Source: Myxococcales bacterium (GTDB lineage Bacteria; Myxococcota; Polyangia; Fen-1088). From it: DNA of 12,944 nucleotides. Position 1 is the first letter of the stretch; every line of letters begins with the position of its first letter. The notes beneath the pieces are model-generated. The model saw nothing but the letters and a program-made list of their open reading frames with translations. It did no database searches and was not told the DNA's origin. The stretch covers positions 1,154-14,097 of the forward strand of contig PMLH01000597.1 in the NCBI GenBank assembly GCA_003159055.1. The letters are read 5' to 3'. Made by a program: the position numbers and the translations under genes. Positions 1-7,598 of this stretch are shown piece by piece.

Positions 1-1752
1 CTGCTCGTATTCCATGCCCTGCGCTTTGAGCGCCTCGATGGTCTCGCCCTTCAGTTTGTCGAGCTGGGCGAACAGCACGGGCCGCGGATTTTCCAGAATG
101 GCTTCGACCAACGACAACACGTCGAGCGCGTAGGTCTCGGACGCGGGATCGAGCATGGCGAGAGTGTCGACCAGATACAGCGAGAGGGTATGGTGAAGCG
201 AGAAATCTCCTTGCAGCGACGGGCTCGGCACCGGGTGCGGGCAGGGCGCGCGTTCGTCGAGCACGACATCGATGAGGCCGGCTTTGCGCAAGACACGGAA
301 GCAGGCGGCGGCGGTCCGTCGGTGGCGCGCCTTCATCACGTCGCTGTCGTGGCAGGCGGCGATGAGGTCGAGCAAGTTGCGGTAGCCGCCCCCGCGGGTG
401 GGATCGCCGGCCTCGCCTTGCAGAAGGCTGAGCAGAAGTCCGTGGCTCACGCCGAAGCGCGACGGCAGGGCTTCCGGGGTGCCGTTCATCAGGCGCTCGA
501 AGGTGCCGCGGTCGAAGTGCACGTAGCCCTTTTGCGGGGGCTTTTGCATGTGCACCTTCTTGCCGCCCGAGGCTTTCGCCTTCAGGCGCAGGTTCTCGAC
601 GATGTGGGCGGGTGCTTGCGCCACCACCCAGCCGCGATCATCAAAGCCCTTGCGGCCGGCCCGCCCCGCGATCTGCTTGAACTCGCGCACGCCGAGGATC
701 GCGTCCTTCTGCCCGTCGTACTTGCACAGCTGGGTGAACAGCACGGTGCGGATGGGGATGTTCACGCCCACGCCCAAGGTGTCGGTGCCGCTGACGACTT
801 TCAAGAGGCCCTGCTGGCTCAGGCGCTCGACGATGCGGCGGTAGCGCGGCAAAAGACCGGCGTGGTGAAGGCCGATCCCGTGGCGCAAAAAGCGCTGCAG
901 CTCTTTGCCATAGGGGCTGTCCCAGCGCTCGCCTTGCAGGGCTTGCTTGATGGCTTCCTTGTCGGGCTTGCCCAGGATGTCGACCGACATCAGGTTCTGC
1001 ACTTCTTCCGCGGCGGTACGCTGGGTGAAGTTCACCAGGTAAATCGGCGCTCGGTTTTCCTTCACCAGCTCGGCGATCGTCTCGTGCAGCGGGGTTTCGC
1101 GGTACTCGAAATCCAGCGGCACCGGGCGAATCGCGCCGCGCACGCTGGCGACCTCGCGGCCGGTGAACGCGCAGAGCTTCTGCTCGATGCCGGTGGTGTC
1201 GCCCAAGGTGGCGGACATCAGCAGAAACGTCGCCTGCTTGAGCACGCACAGCGGAATCTGCCAGGCGATGCCGCGCTCGCGGTCGCCGTAGTAATGGAAT
1301 TCATCCATCACCACGTAGTCGGCCGGGACGCGCGAGCGTCGCAGCGCCATGTTGGAAAGGATCTCCGCGGTGCCGACCAAAATCGGCGCGTCGCTGTTGA
1401 CCGAGGCATCCCCGGTGACCAGGCCGACCTGGTCAGGGCCGAAGCAGGTGCACAGGTCGAAGAACTTCTCGTTGACCAGCGCCTTGACCGGGCAGCTGTA
1501 GAAACCGCTCTTGCCCTCGCACAGGGCCTTGTACAAAAACGCGGTCGCCACCAGCGACTTGCCCGACCCAGTCGGCGTCGCCAGCACCACGTGCTTGCCG
1601 GCAAGAATCTCGAACAAGGCCTCTTCCTGCGCCGGATAGAGCGACAGCCCAAGGCCAGCCACGTACTCGATGAAACGCTCGAGGATCTGGTCGCTGGTTA
1701 GCGCTTGTTCCGGTGGTGCAAGCGGCCTTGCGCACGATGGCTCTGCCGTCAT
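1..1752 (-). CDS. Ski2-like DEAD/DEAH-box helicase with DUF3516-type C-terminus (C-terminally truncated by window edge)
   Basis: An open frame of 584 codons runs from ATG at 1752 to base 1 with no stop, so the C-terminus lies outside the window. Visible motifs are those of a superfamily 2 helicase: Walker A TPTGSGKS (residues 59-66), motif Ia-like [11 protein letters not shown] (87-97), Walker B DEFH (150-153), motif III SAT (180-182), [11 protein letters not shown] (292-302) and motif [12 protein letters not shown] (360-369). The DEFH box and HHAG/AGRAGR motifs are typical of the Ski2/Mtr4-like branch. The region from about residue 390, ending in a segment like [18 protein letters not shown], resembles the DUF3516 helicases of actinobacteria and myxobacteria, which usually exceed 800 residues, so roughly a third is probably missing. 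ATP-dependent nucleic acid unwinding is expected; the substrate is unknown. It lies 15 nt after the kinase stop and is probably co-transcribed with it. The helicase call is certain; the subfamily name is from memory of the family. Confidence 0.92.
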   Translation of the reverse strand, partial: MTAEPSCARPLAPPEQALTSDQILERFIEYVAGLGLSLYPAQEEALFEILAGKHVVLATPTGSGKSLVATAFLYKALCEGKSGFYSCPVKALVNEKFFDLCTCFGPDQVGLVTGDASVNSDAPILVGTAEILSNMALRRSRVPADYVVMDEFHYYGDRERGIAWQIPLCVLKQATFLLMSATLGDTTGIEQKLCAFTGREVASVRGAIRPVPLDFEYRETPLHETIAELVKENRAPIYLVNFTQRTAAEEVQNLMSVDILGKPDKEAIKQALQGERWDSPYGKELQRFLRHGIGLHHAGLLPRYRRIVERLSQQGLLKVVSGTDTLGVGVNIPIRTVLFTQLCKYDGQKDAILGVREFKQIAGRAGRKGFDDRGWVVAQAPAHIVENLRLKAKASGGKKVHMQKPPQKGYVHFDRGTFERLMNGTPEALPSRFGVSHGLLLSLLQGEAGDPTRGGGYRNLLDLIAACHDSDVMKARHRRTAAACFRVLRKAGLIDVVLDERAPCPHPVPSPSLQGDFSLHHTLSLYLVDTLAMLDPASETYALDVLSLVEAILENPRPVLFAQLDKLKGETIEALKAQGMEYEQ

Positions 1753-1762
1753 GTCCGCTCGA

Positions 1763-1769
1763 TCCACCT
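1763..1769 (-). promoter_or_regulatory. Shine-Dalgarno of the helicase gene, overlapping the kinase stop codon
   Basis: Read on the minus strand, AGGTGGA ends 10 nt before the helicase ATG at 1752 and begins inside the TAG stop (1768-1770) of the upstream kinase. This supports the ATG at 1752 as the start and suggests that the two genes are translated from one message, possibly with coupling. Confidence 0.6.
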
Positions 1770-3429
1770 ACCGCGCTGGCTGGCGTGCCGGCATCAGCTT
1801 GAACAAAAGCTCGAGGCGAACCTCGCGATCGTAACGCAATTCTTGCCGGGCAGGCGCGAAGCCGTCCTTGCGAACGTCGACCGAGTGTTGTCCGTGGTCG
1901 CGCTTGATCTCGACTTCGGCGGGCGTCGCGCCGAGGATTTTCTTTCCGTCGACGTACACGTCGGCGCCCGCGGGCTCGGAATTGACCACGAGGAAGGCGG
2001 GGCGTGTGTACACCGCCGCGACCTGCAGCGGCATCACGTAGACGTGAATGGAGAACAGGGTACTGCCCGCGAGCACGAGCAGGATCAAAAGCGCCCACGC
2101 GAGGTTGTGATGCTTCCCCATCGCCCGCAGGGTGTTTCGTGCGTAACCCGACGGCATGGCTCGCATCGAGGCCGTCGAGCCGGCGGTCAAGGCCGGCGAG
2201 GGGATTCGCGCGGGCGTGGCAGGCGCCGCGGGAATCGGCAGCTTCGAGGGCTGGGTGCTGCCTGCGGGAGGCGTGGCGAGCATGGTGGGGATGGGTTGGC
2301 TCGCGACCCGCAAAGGCGGCGGGGGTGCGGGCAAAGGCACGATGGCAGCCACCGGGGCCGGCGGCATCGCCATCTCCGGAACCGTCACGTCTTCCCACAG
2401 GCTCGGCATCAGGCTGATCAGCTTGGACGGCGACTTGTTGTGCGCGCGCGCGCCCGGCGGCAGAAGCGCGGCCAGCACACTCTTCAGCTCCGCCGCCTCG
2501 CCGCTCTTCGGGCGCGGCACAGCTGCCAGGGCTTCGCGGCAAGCGTCGATGAACTTGCGCGCGTCGGGAAATCGATCGCGCGGATCGGGCGCCAGCGCGG
2601 ACGCAAGCAGGCGTTCGATGGCGGGCGGAATGTCGGGGCGGAATCGGGTGGGCGAGGCGACGATGCCGGACGCAGCTTTCAGGTAGTCGTCGGCGCCGCC
2701 GGTGAGGCCGCGTAAGGGGTTGCCGGTGAAGATCTCGAACGCAACCGCACCCAGCGAAAAGATGTCGCTGCGCCGATCGATCGCGGCGCCGCGGGCCTGC
2801 TCGGGCGAAATGTAGCCAAGCTCGCCCTTGAGCGACGTGACCACCGAGCTATCGGTGCTGCGTTTGGCGACGCCGAAGTCGGACAGCTTGACCTCGCCGG
2901 CGTAGGACAGAAGGATGTTGGACGGCGAGATGTCGCGATGGACGAGGCCCAAGGGGTTGCCGTCGCTGGCGCGCGTCTCATGCGCGAAGTGAACGCCCTC
3001 GGCAACCTCAGCCATGATGTACAGGCCGACGGCGTCGTCGATGCGCCTCGGAGCCCCTGGCTTGATAGTCTTCGAGTTTCGGTCGAGCAGCGCGCCCAGG
3101 TCGCGCCCGTCGACGTATTCGAGCACGATGAAATATTCGCCGTCGGCGGAAACCCCCAGGTCGTGAATCTGGACGATGTTTTTGTGCGACAGCGAGGCGT
3201 GGATGCGCGCCTCGATCTGCAACATTTGCACAAAGCGCATGTCTTCGGCCAGGCGAGGCAGAAGGCGCTTGATGACGACGACCTTCTCGAAGCCTTCCTC
3301 GCCGCGCGCGTGCCCGAGGTAAAGCTCGGCCATGTTGCCGACGGCGAACCGCTCGAACAGCCGATAGTGCCCCATCCGCATGCGCTGCGGAAGGATAGGG
3401 TTGCCCATGGCTGGCGTTGTGACGCTCAT
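1768..3429 (-). CDS. Membrane-bound Ser/Thr protein kinase with C-terminal PEGA domain
   Basis: The 553-residue protein has an N-terminal Hanks-type kinase domain (about 20-300): nucleotide loop FAVGNMAELYLG (28-39), ATP-anchoring lysine in VVIKRLL (K54), catalytic loop LVHRDISPSN (162-171, D166), DFG (184-186), and SPE in place of APE (208-210). A Pro/Ala-rich linker (about 345-430) leads to one hydrophobic span (about 443-465). The outer part (478-545) contains NSEPAGADVYVDGKK and the GxxPAEVEI/G-x-HSVDVRKDGF pattern of a PEGA domain, which in this architecture should lie outside the cytoplasmic membrane, perhaps binding envelope material. This is the common myxobacterial layout for membrane signalling kinases. 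The first glycine-loop position is degenerate, as often in this group, but the catalytic residues are intact, so activity is expected. The start at 3429 gives a full N-terminus but has no clear Shine-Dalgarno; Met17 or Met19 could be used instead. It is followed closely by the helicase gene. The substrate is unknown. Confidence 0.95.
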   Translation of the reverse strand: MSVTTPAMGNPILPQRMRMGHYRLFERFAVGNMAELYLGHARGEEGFEKVVVIKRLLPRLAEDMRFVQMLQIEARIHASLSHKNIVQIHDLGVSADGEYFIVLEYVDGRDLGALLDRNSKTIKPGAPRRIDDAVGLYIMAEVAEGVHFAHETRASDGNPLGLVHRDISPSNILLSYAGEVKLSDFGVAKRSTDSSVVTSLKGELGYISPEQARGAAIDRRSDIFSLGAVAFEIFTGNPLRGLTGGADDYLKAASGIVASPTRFRPDIPPAIERLLASALAPDPRDRFPDARKFIDACREALAAVPRPKSGEAAELKSVLAALLPPGARAHNKSPSKLISLMPSLWEDVTVPEMAMPPAPVAAIVPLPAPPPPLRVASQPIPTMLATPPAGSTQPSKLPIPAAPATPARIPSPALTAGSTASMRAMPSGYARNTLRAMGKHHNLAWALLILLVLAGSTLFSIHVYVMPLQVAAVYTRPAFLVVNSEPAGADVYVDGKKILGATPAEVEIKRDHGQHSVDVRKDGFAPARQELRYDREVRLELLFKLMPARQPAR

Positions 3430-3495
3430 CGACGAACCGCTTGTTCGACCCTGTGGGGCGACATCGGGAAACTGAAACCTGGTAACTTGCTTCCG
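3430..3495. promoter_or_regulatory. Divergent intergenic region between kinase and serine hydrolase
   Basis: This 66-bp gap must hold the 5' ends of two divergent transcripts unless promoters lie within the genes. A small inverted repeat, CGAAC (3433-3437) and GTTCG (3443-3447) around a 5-nt spacer, sits next to the kinase start and could be an operator half-site pair. I see no convincing -35/-10 pair and no strong Shine-Dalgarno for either gene. Confidence 0.3.
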
Positions 3496-4611
3496 ATGGC
3501 TTCCAATTACAATAGCCTAGGCCCGGAACTGCAGGGCGCCATTAACAATCGTGTGCTTCCGGGGGCTGTTGTTGCGGTGGGTCACGAGGGCCAGGTGCGC
3601 TTGGCCGAGGCCTTTGGAAATCGCCAGCTCGAACCCGAGCCGGCACCGGCGACGGTGGATACGGTCTACGACCTCGCTTCGCTGACCAAGGCGCTGGTGA
3701 CGAGCCTGCTGGTGATGAAAGGGGTGGAACAAGGTGTCCTGGATTTGGACCGAGGGTTGGCAGATTTCGTCATTCCCTTCACGGGTCGTCCGGACGCGAC
3801 ACTGCGGTTGCTGCTGGCCCATGCGGCCGGTTTTCCGGCGCATCGCAAGCTCTACGAAGCCGCGCTTGGGCCGGGTGGACCGGATGCCCAGTCGCGCGCC
3901 GCGGTCGTCGAGCAGGCGGCCAAGGAACCGTTGGCCTACCCGCCTGGCAGCCGCTCGATCTACTCCGACCTTGGCTTCATCCTCTTGGGCGAGCTGATAG
4001 AACGCGCCTTGGGCGGGCGTCTGGACGAGCTGGCCGACCGGCTGATCTTTCGTCCTTTGCGGCTTGCCAACTTGGGCTTTGTCGACCTTGCGGCCGGCCC
4101 GGCGTCGCCGACGTTCCGAGGGCACGCTATCGCGGCGACGGAGCGATGTCCGGTGCGCGGCCGACTGCTCGTGGGAGAAGTGCATGACTTGAATGCCTAT
4201 GCCATGGGCGGCATTGCAGGCCATGCAGGCTTGTTCGGCAGCGTCGGAGATCTTCTGAAGCTGGCTTTCGCCCTGTGCGACGCCTATCGCCGAGGACCTT
4301 CGCCGTGGGTCGATTCCGACGTGCTTCGGCTGTTCTGGCGGCCGGCGGGGATCCCTGGATCGACTTGGCGGCTTGGCTGGGACGGCCCGGCCGAGCGCGA
4401 CTCGCTGGCCGGTTCCTTGATTTCGCGGCGGGCAGTCGGGCACCTGTCTTTCACCGGCTGCTCGCTGTGGATCGATCCGGAACAGGCGACGTGCGTGATC
4501 GTTCTTTGCAACCGGATTCACCCTGAGGTGCGCGACGATCCACGCTTCCGCGCGCTTCGCCCGGCGCTTTGCGATGCCGCCCTGCGGGCGATTGGCTACC
4601 GGGCAAGGTAA
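3496..4611 (+). CDS. Serine hydrolase of the beta-lactamase / penicillin-binding protein (class C) fold
   Basis: The 371-residue protein carries the catalytic triad pattern of class C beta-lactamase-like hydrolases: SxxK as SLTK (S62, K65) within VYDLASLTKALVT, YxN represented by YSD (156-158) in RSIYSDLGFILLGE, and an HxxFTG motif (316-321) in place of KTG. The GGIAGHAGLFGS segment (238-249) is typical of the broad group of esterases, D-peptidases and lactamase-like proteins. No signal peptide is evident, so it is probably cytoplasmic, which argues against a true beta-lactamase; an esterase or peptidase acting on cell-wall-derived or other small substrates is more likely, but the substrate cannot be read from sequence. 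The frame is open upstream to 2938, but that part is antisense to the kinase; ATG 3496 places the fold's N-terminus correctly. The ribosome binding site is weak. It is probably co-transcribed with nadE, which starts 15 nt downstream. Confidence 0.9.
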   Translation: MASNYNSLGPELQGAINNRVLPGAVVAVGHEGQVRLAEAFGNRQLEPEPAPATVDTVYDLASLTKALVTSLLVMKGVEQGVLDLDRGLADFVIPFTGRPDATLRLLLAHAAGFPAHRKLYEAALGPGGPDAQSRAAVVEQAAKEPLAYPPGSRSIYSDLGFILLGELIERALGGRLDELADRLIFRPLRLANLGFVDLAAGPASPTFRGHAIAATERCPVRGRLLVGEVHDLNAYAMGGIAGHAGLFGSVGDLLKLAFALCDAYRRGPSPWVDSDVLRLFWRPAGIPGSTWRLGWDGPAERDSLAGSLISRRAVGHLSFTGCSLWIDPEQATCVIVLCNRIHPEVRDDPRFRALRPALCDAALRAIGYRAR

Positions 4612-4626
4612 AGTGAGAGAAAAATC

Positions 4627-6270
4627 GTGAAGATCGCACTCGGTCAAGTCAACCCAACCATCGGAGATTTCGCAGGCAACGTCCGCCTGGCCGAGGACGC
4701 GCTGGCCAAGGCGACCCGGGCAGGCGCCGACCTGCTGGTGCTGCCCGAGCTGATGCTCAGTGGCTATCCGCCGCGCGATCTCCTCGAACGCGACGCTTTT
4801 TTGGCGGGAAGTCGGGCAGCGCTCGACCAGCTGGCGGCCAGCGCACAAAACAACGTGGCGGTGCTGGTTGGTTTTCCGGAAGCCCTGCAAGACGTCGAGG
4901 CGGGCCGGCACGTCGCGAATGCGGCGGCGCTGATCGACGGCGGCAAGGTGGTGGCGATTCGGCGCAAGTCGCTGCTGCCGACCTACGACGTCTTCGATGA
5001 ATGGCGCTACTTCGAACCGGCGACGGCGGTGGCGCCGGTGCCGTTTCGTGGGCGCAGCCTCGGCATTTCCATTTGCGAGGACATCTGGAACGACGGCGAT
5101 TTTTGGCCGCAGCGGCTGTACCGCGAAGACCCCATCGAGAAACTGGTCGCGGCCGGGGCAGATCTGCTGATCAACATTGCGGCTTCGCCCTACACCATCG
5201 AAAAGCGCCACCTGCGCCCGCGCATGCTGGCCAGCGTGGCCCGGCACTGGCGGCGGCCGCTGGTGTTCGTGAACCAGGTGGGCGGTCAGGACGATCTGCT
5301 GTTCGATGGGTCGAGTGCAGCCTTCGACGCGGATGGCGCGACCATCGCGCGCGCGGCCGAGCACGACGTCGACTTGGTTGTCGTCGACATCGACGCCGGG
5401 CGAGGCGACATGCGCTACCCGGTCGACTCCGACGCCAGCTCGGCCCTGGCAGCGCTGGTGCTCGGCACGCACGACTATGCGCGCCGCTGTGGTTTCCGGG
5501 GGGCGCTGGTCGGACTCTCGGGTGGCATCGATTCTGCCGTCGTAGCGTGCATCGCCAGTCGCGCCCTGGGGCCGGCCAATGTGCTCGGCGTGGCGATGCC
5601 GTCGCGCTATTCGTCGCAGCACTCACGCACCGACGCGGCCGAGCTGGCCAAGAACCTCGGCATCGAGTTTCGCGAGATCGCTATCGAGCCGATGTTCGCT
5701 GCGTACCTGGAAGCTTTGGCTCCGGCGTTTGCGGGCCGGCAGCCCGATGTCACCGAGGAAAATCTGCAGGCGAGGATTCGCGGCGGCTTGTTGATGGCGC
5801 TGTCGAACAAGTTCGGCAAGCTGCTCTTGTCCACCGGCAACAAGAGCGAAATCGCAACCGGGTATTGCACGCTGTACGGCGACACCAACGGCGGCTTGGC
5901 GGTGATTTCGGACGTGCCGAAAACCTGGGTCTACAAGATCGCACGCCAGATCAACGCCGCCAGCGAGGTGATCCCCGAGTCGACCCTGACCAAGCCACCC
6001 TCGGCGGAGCTGCGGCCGAACCAAGTCGACCAGGACAGCTTGCCCCCGTACGACGTGCTGGATGCCATCTTGCAGGCGCATGTGGAGGAGGGCCTAGACA
6101 CCGAGGCGTTGGTCGGCAAAGGCTTCGAGCGAGCCGTGGTGGAAAAGGTCCTGCACCTGGTGCGGGTGTCGGAATACAAGCGCCGCCAGTTGCCGCCCGG
6201 CCTTAAGATCACGGGAAAAGCGTTTGGCACGGGCCGCCGCTATCCGATAGCACAAGCGTTTCGGGCGTAG
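4627..6270 (+). CDS. nadE: Glutamine-dependent NAD+ synthetase
   Basis: This 547-residue enzyme amidates nicotinic acid adenine dinucleotide to NAD+ using ATP and glutamine, the last step of NAD biosynthesis in the cytoplasm. The N-terminal nitrilase-like glutaminase domain (about 1-265) shows the Glu-Lys-Cys triad: E41 in [18 protein letters not shown]114 in [14 protein letters not shown] and C150 in [10 protein letters not shown]. The C-terminal synthetase domain has the PP-loop LSGGIDS (297-303), followed by [18 protein letters not shown] (402-419) and the [21 protein letters not shown] segment. The length is normal for the two-domain form. The start is a GTG at 4627: translation from it gives [14 protein letters not shown], the standard N-terminus, with a purine-rich GTGAGAG upstream. 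It follows the serine hydrolase with a 15-bp gap. Nothing is missing or unusual. Confidence 0.97.
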   Translation: MKIALGQVNPTIGDFAGNVRLAEDALAKATRAGADLLVLPELMLSGYPPRDLLERDAFLAGSRAALDQLAASAQNNVAVLVGFPEALQDVEAGRHVANAAALIDGGKVVAIRRKSLLPTYDVFDEWRYFEPATAVAPVPFRGRSLGISICEDIWNDGDFWPQRLYREDPIEKLVAAGADLLINIAASPYTIEKRHLRPRMLASVARHWRRPLVFVNQVGGQDDLLFDGSSAAFDADGATIARAAEHDVDLVVVDIDAGRGDMRYPVDSDASSALAALVLGTHDYARRCGFRGALVGLSGGIDSAVVACIASRALGPANVLGVAMPSRYSSQHSRTDAAELAKNLGIEFREIAIEPMFAAYLEALAPAFAGRQPDVTEENLQARIRGGLLMALSNKFGKLLLSTGNKSEIATGYCTLYGDTNGGLAVISDVPKTWVYKIARQINAASEVIPESTLTKPPSAELRPNQVDQDSLPPYDVLDAILQAHVEEGLDTEALVGKGFERAVVEKVLHLVRVSEYKRRQLPPGLKITGKAFGTGRRYPIAQAFRA

Positions 6271-6272
6271 AG

Positions 6273-6320
6273 GGAACCGGAAGCCGGAGGCCGGAACCGG
6301 GACCGGCCCCGGCCCCGGGA
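6273..6320. repeat. Degenerate GGNNCC hexamer run in the nadE-leuB spacer
   Basis: After the nadE stop the spacer consists of consecutive 6-7 bp units of GGNNCC type: GGAACC, GGAAGCC, GGAGGCC, GGAACC, GGGACC, GGCCCC, GGCCCC, then GGGA. The octamer GGAACCGG occurs at 6273-6280 and 6293-6300 and again at 12134-12141 in another spacer. Each unit is nearly self-complementary, so the run can fold in several ways. It may act as a weak terminator or simply be a replication-slippage product; there is no T-tract. Confidence 0.7.
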
Positions 6321-6368
6321 TCGTCACGCGTGGGCACACAGCGCCTAGGCGTGGTAAAGACCGCGGCC

Positions 6369-7427
6369 ATGAAGGCCACCATTGCAGTTCTTGCCGGCGA
6401 CGGCATCGGTCCCGAGGTCACGGCGCAGGGCGTTTCCGTGTTGCGGACGGTTGCCACCAAGTTCGGGCACCAGATCGATTTTCGCGAAGGCCTCATCGGC
6501 GGCTGCGCCATCGACCAGACCGGGACGCCGTTGCCGCCGCAGACCAAGGCGCTGTGCAAGTCGGCCGACGCCATCTTGCTGGGTGCCGTCGGCGGCCCGA
6601 AGTGGGACGACCCGAACGCGCCGGTGCGACCAGAACAGGGGCTGTTCGAGATCCGCAAGGAGCTGGGCCTGTACGCGAACCTGCGACCGGTGACCACGCA
6701 GCCCAAGCTGGCGTATGCGTCGACGCTGAAGCCGGAGGTCATCCGTGGCGTGGATCTGCTGGTGGTGCGCGAGCTGACCGGCGGGCTTTACTACGGCGAG
6801 AAAAAGAAGAACGCCGACAGCGCCAGCGACCTGTGCGTGTACAGCGGCGACGAGATCCGGCGCGTGGTCAGGCGCGCGGCTGCGCTGGCGCGCGGGCGGC
6901 GCAAGAAGCTGACCTCGGTGGACAAGGCGAATGCGATGGAAACCTCGCGGCTGTGGCGCCGGGTTACCACCGAAATCATCAGCAAGGAATTTCCCGACAT
7001 CGCGCTCGAGCACATCCTGGTGGATGCGTGCGCGATGTACCTCATGCGCAGGCCGGCGTCGTTCGACGTCATTGTCACCGAGAACATGTTCGGCGACATC
7101 CTCACCGACGAGGCCTCGGTGCTAGCGGGATCGATGGGGCTTCTGCCGTCGGCGTCGCTGGGTGACAGTAAGGTCGGACTTTACGAGCCCATCCACGGCA
7201 GCGCCCCCGACATCGCCGGCAAAGGCATCGCCAACCCGTACGCGACGATCCTGAGCACGGCCATGTTGCTCAGGCACTCGCTGGGTTTGGAGAAGGAAGC
7301 GGCGGCGGTGGAGACAGCGGTGGGTGTCGCGATCGATCGCGGCGTGCTGACCGCCGACATCGCGCCAGCAGGAACGAAGGCGGCAACCACGGTGGAAGCA
7401 GGTCAGGCGGTCGTGGCCGCGCTGTAA
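6369..7427 (+). CDS. leuB: 3-isopropylmalate dehydrogenase
   Basis: The 352-residue protein matches the usual LeuB length (about 355). It oxidises and decarboxylates (2R,3S)-3-isopropylmalate to 4-methyl-2-oxopentanoate with NAD+, the third step of leucine biosynthesis, as a cytoplasmic dimer. Seen motifs: [11 protein letters not shown] (7-17), substrate arginines R96, R106 and R134 (in [11 protein letters not shown]), catalytic Y142 and K186 ([11 protein letters not shown]), metal-binding D219, D243 and D247 ([17 protein letters not shown]), and the NAD-binding [15 protein letters not shown] (272-286). The [13 protein letters not shown] segment and [10 protein letters not shown] favour LeuB over tartrate or isocitrate dehydrogenase relatives. 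An in-frame GTG at 6330 would add 13 residues, but the canonical N-terminus begins at ATG 6369. leuA, leuC and leuD are not adjacent, so the leucine pathway is scattered here or lies elsewhere. Confidence 0.97.
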   Translation: MKATIAVLAGDGIGPEVTAQGVSVLRTVATKFGHQIDFREGLIGGCAIDQTGTPLPPQTKALCKSADAILLGAVGGPKWDDPNAPVRPEQGLFEIRKELGLYANLRPVTTQPKLAYASTLKPEVIRGVDLLVVRELTGGLYYGEKKKNADSASDLCVYSGDEIRRVVRRAAALARGRRKKLTSVDKANAMETSRLWRRVTTEIISKEFPDIALEHILVDACAMYLMRRPASFDVIVTENMFGDILTDEASVLAGSMGLLPSASLGDSKVGLYEPIHGSAPDIAGKGIANPYATILSTAMLLRHSLGLEKEAAAVETAVGVAIDRGVLTADIAPAGTKAATTVEAGQAVVAAL

Positions 7428-7440
7428 GCTGCTGAGGTTT

Positions 7441-7494
7441 GGCGCAAGCCCCCGGCCGGTGGCAAGTGCGGGGGGCGGGAAACCCTTCAGCGCC
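7441..7494 (+). other. Three-way-junction-like inverted repeats downstream of leuB
   Basis: GGCGC (7441-7445) can pair with GCGCC (7490-7494). Inside this closing stem are GCCCCC (7448-7453) with GGGGGC (7471-7476) and a mini-hairpin GGG-AAA-CCC (7477-7485). The element begins 13 nt after the leuB stop. It may end leuB transcription, although no T-tract follows, or be part of a leader of the next gene. Pairings were found by eye and no energy was calculated. Confidence 0.4.
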
Positions 7495-7519
7495 AGCGCA
7501 GATCTGCAGAAATGCTGGC
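7492..7519 (+). other. Hairpin with inner palindrome in the leuB - outer membrane gene spacer
   Basis: GCCAGC (7492-7497) pairs perfectly with GCTGGC (7514-7519), enclosing the 10-bp palindrome GCAGATCTGC (7498-7507). It overlaps the 3' arm of the preceding three-way element by 3 nt (7492-7494), so the two folds would be mutually exclusive. It could be a protein-binding site on DNA or an RNA hairpin; I recognise no known family. Confidence 0.35.
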
Positions 7520-7530
7520 ATAACAACTGC
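7516..7530 (+). promoter_or_regulatory. Candidate sigma-54 (-24/-12) promoter
   Basis: TGGCATAACAACTGC keeps the GG and GC dinucleotides with the 10-nt separation required for RpoN promoters, and the preceding base is C as in the consensus CTGGCAC-N5-TTGC. It differs at the last base of the -24 box and in one T of the -12 box. It would drive the BamA-like gene that starts at 7599. It rests on a short pattern match in a GC-rich spacer, and I saw no activator sites. Confidence 0.3.
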
Positions 7531-7574
7531 GGCAAGAGGCCGCGACGGAAAGTCGCGGGGGGGCGACGCGTTGT
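7523..7574 (+). other. Nested stem-loop immediately upstream of the BamA-like gene
   Basis: ACAAC-t-GCG (7523-7531) pairs with CGC-GTTGT (7567-7574) with one bulged base. Within it, CCGCGAC (7540-7546) pairs with GTCGCGG (7552-7558) around a GGAAA loop. A purine-rich internal loop of 8 x 8 nt separates the two helices. It ends 24 nt before the start codon, so it would lie in the 5' UTR if transcription begins upstream. I compared it from memory with cobalamin and c-di-GMP riboswitch signatures and could not match either. Confidence 0.4.
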
Positions 7575-7598
7575 GGAATAGAATGCTTCTGATTCACG

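Noticed and set aside
190..1701. Long plus-strand open frame of 503 codons
   Set aside because: It is antisense to the helicase, whose minus-strand frame has all helicase motifs; high-GC genes commonly leave long open shadows. Its product shows no recognisable domain.
1705..2715. Plus-strand open frame of 336 codons
   Set aside because: It lies opposite the kinase linker, membrane and PEGA region; its composition is dominated by Arg, Gly and Ala as expected of a shadow frame.
2938..3495. Upstream extension of the serine hydrolase frame
   Set aside because: This part is antisense to the kinase catalytic domain and resembles nothing; the hydrolase fold begins right after ATG 3496.
3517..5622. 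Minus-strand open frame of 701 codons
   Set aside because: It is antisense to the serine hydrolase and nadE, both of which have intact catalytic motifs; the product is Arg/Gln/Ala-rich without domains.
7523..7574. Cobalamin or c-di-GMP riboswitch
   Set aside because: GCAAGAGG and a GGAAA loop are reminiscent, but the B12 box and the second helix with tetraloop receptor of the c-di-GMP-I class are absent.
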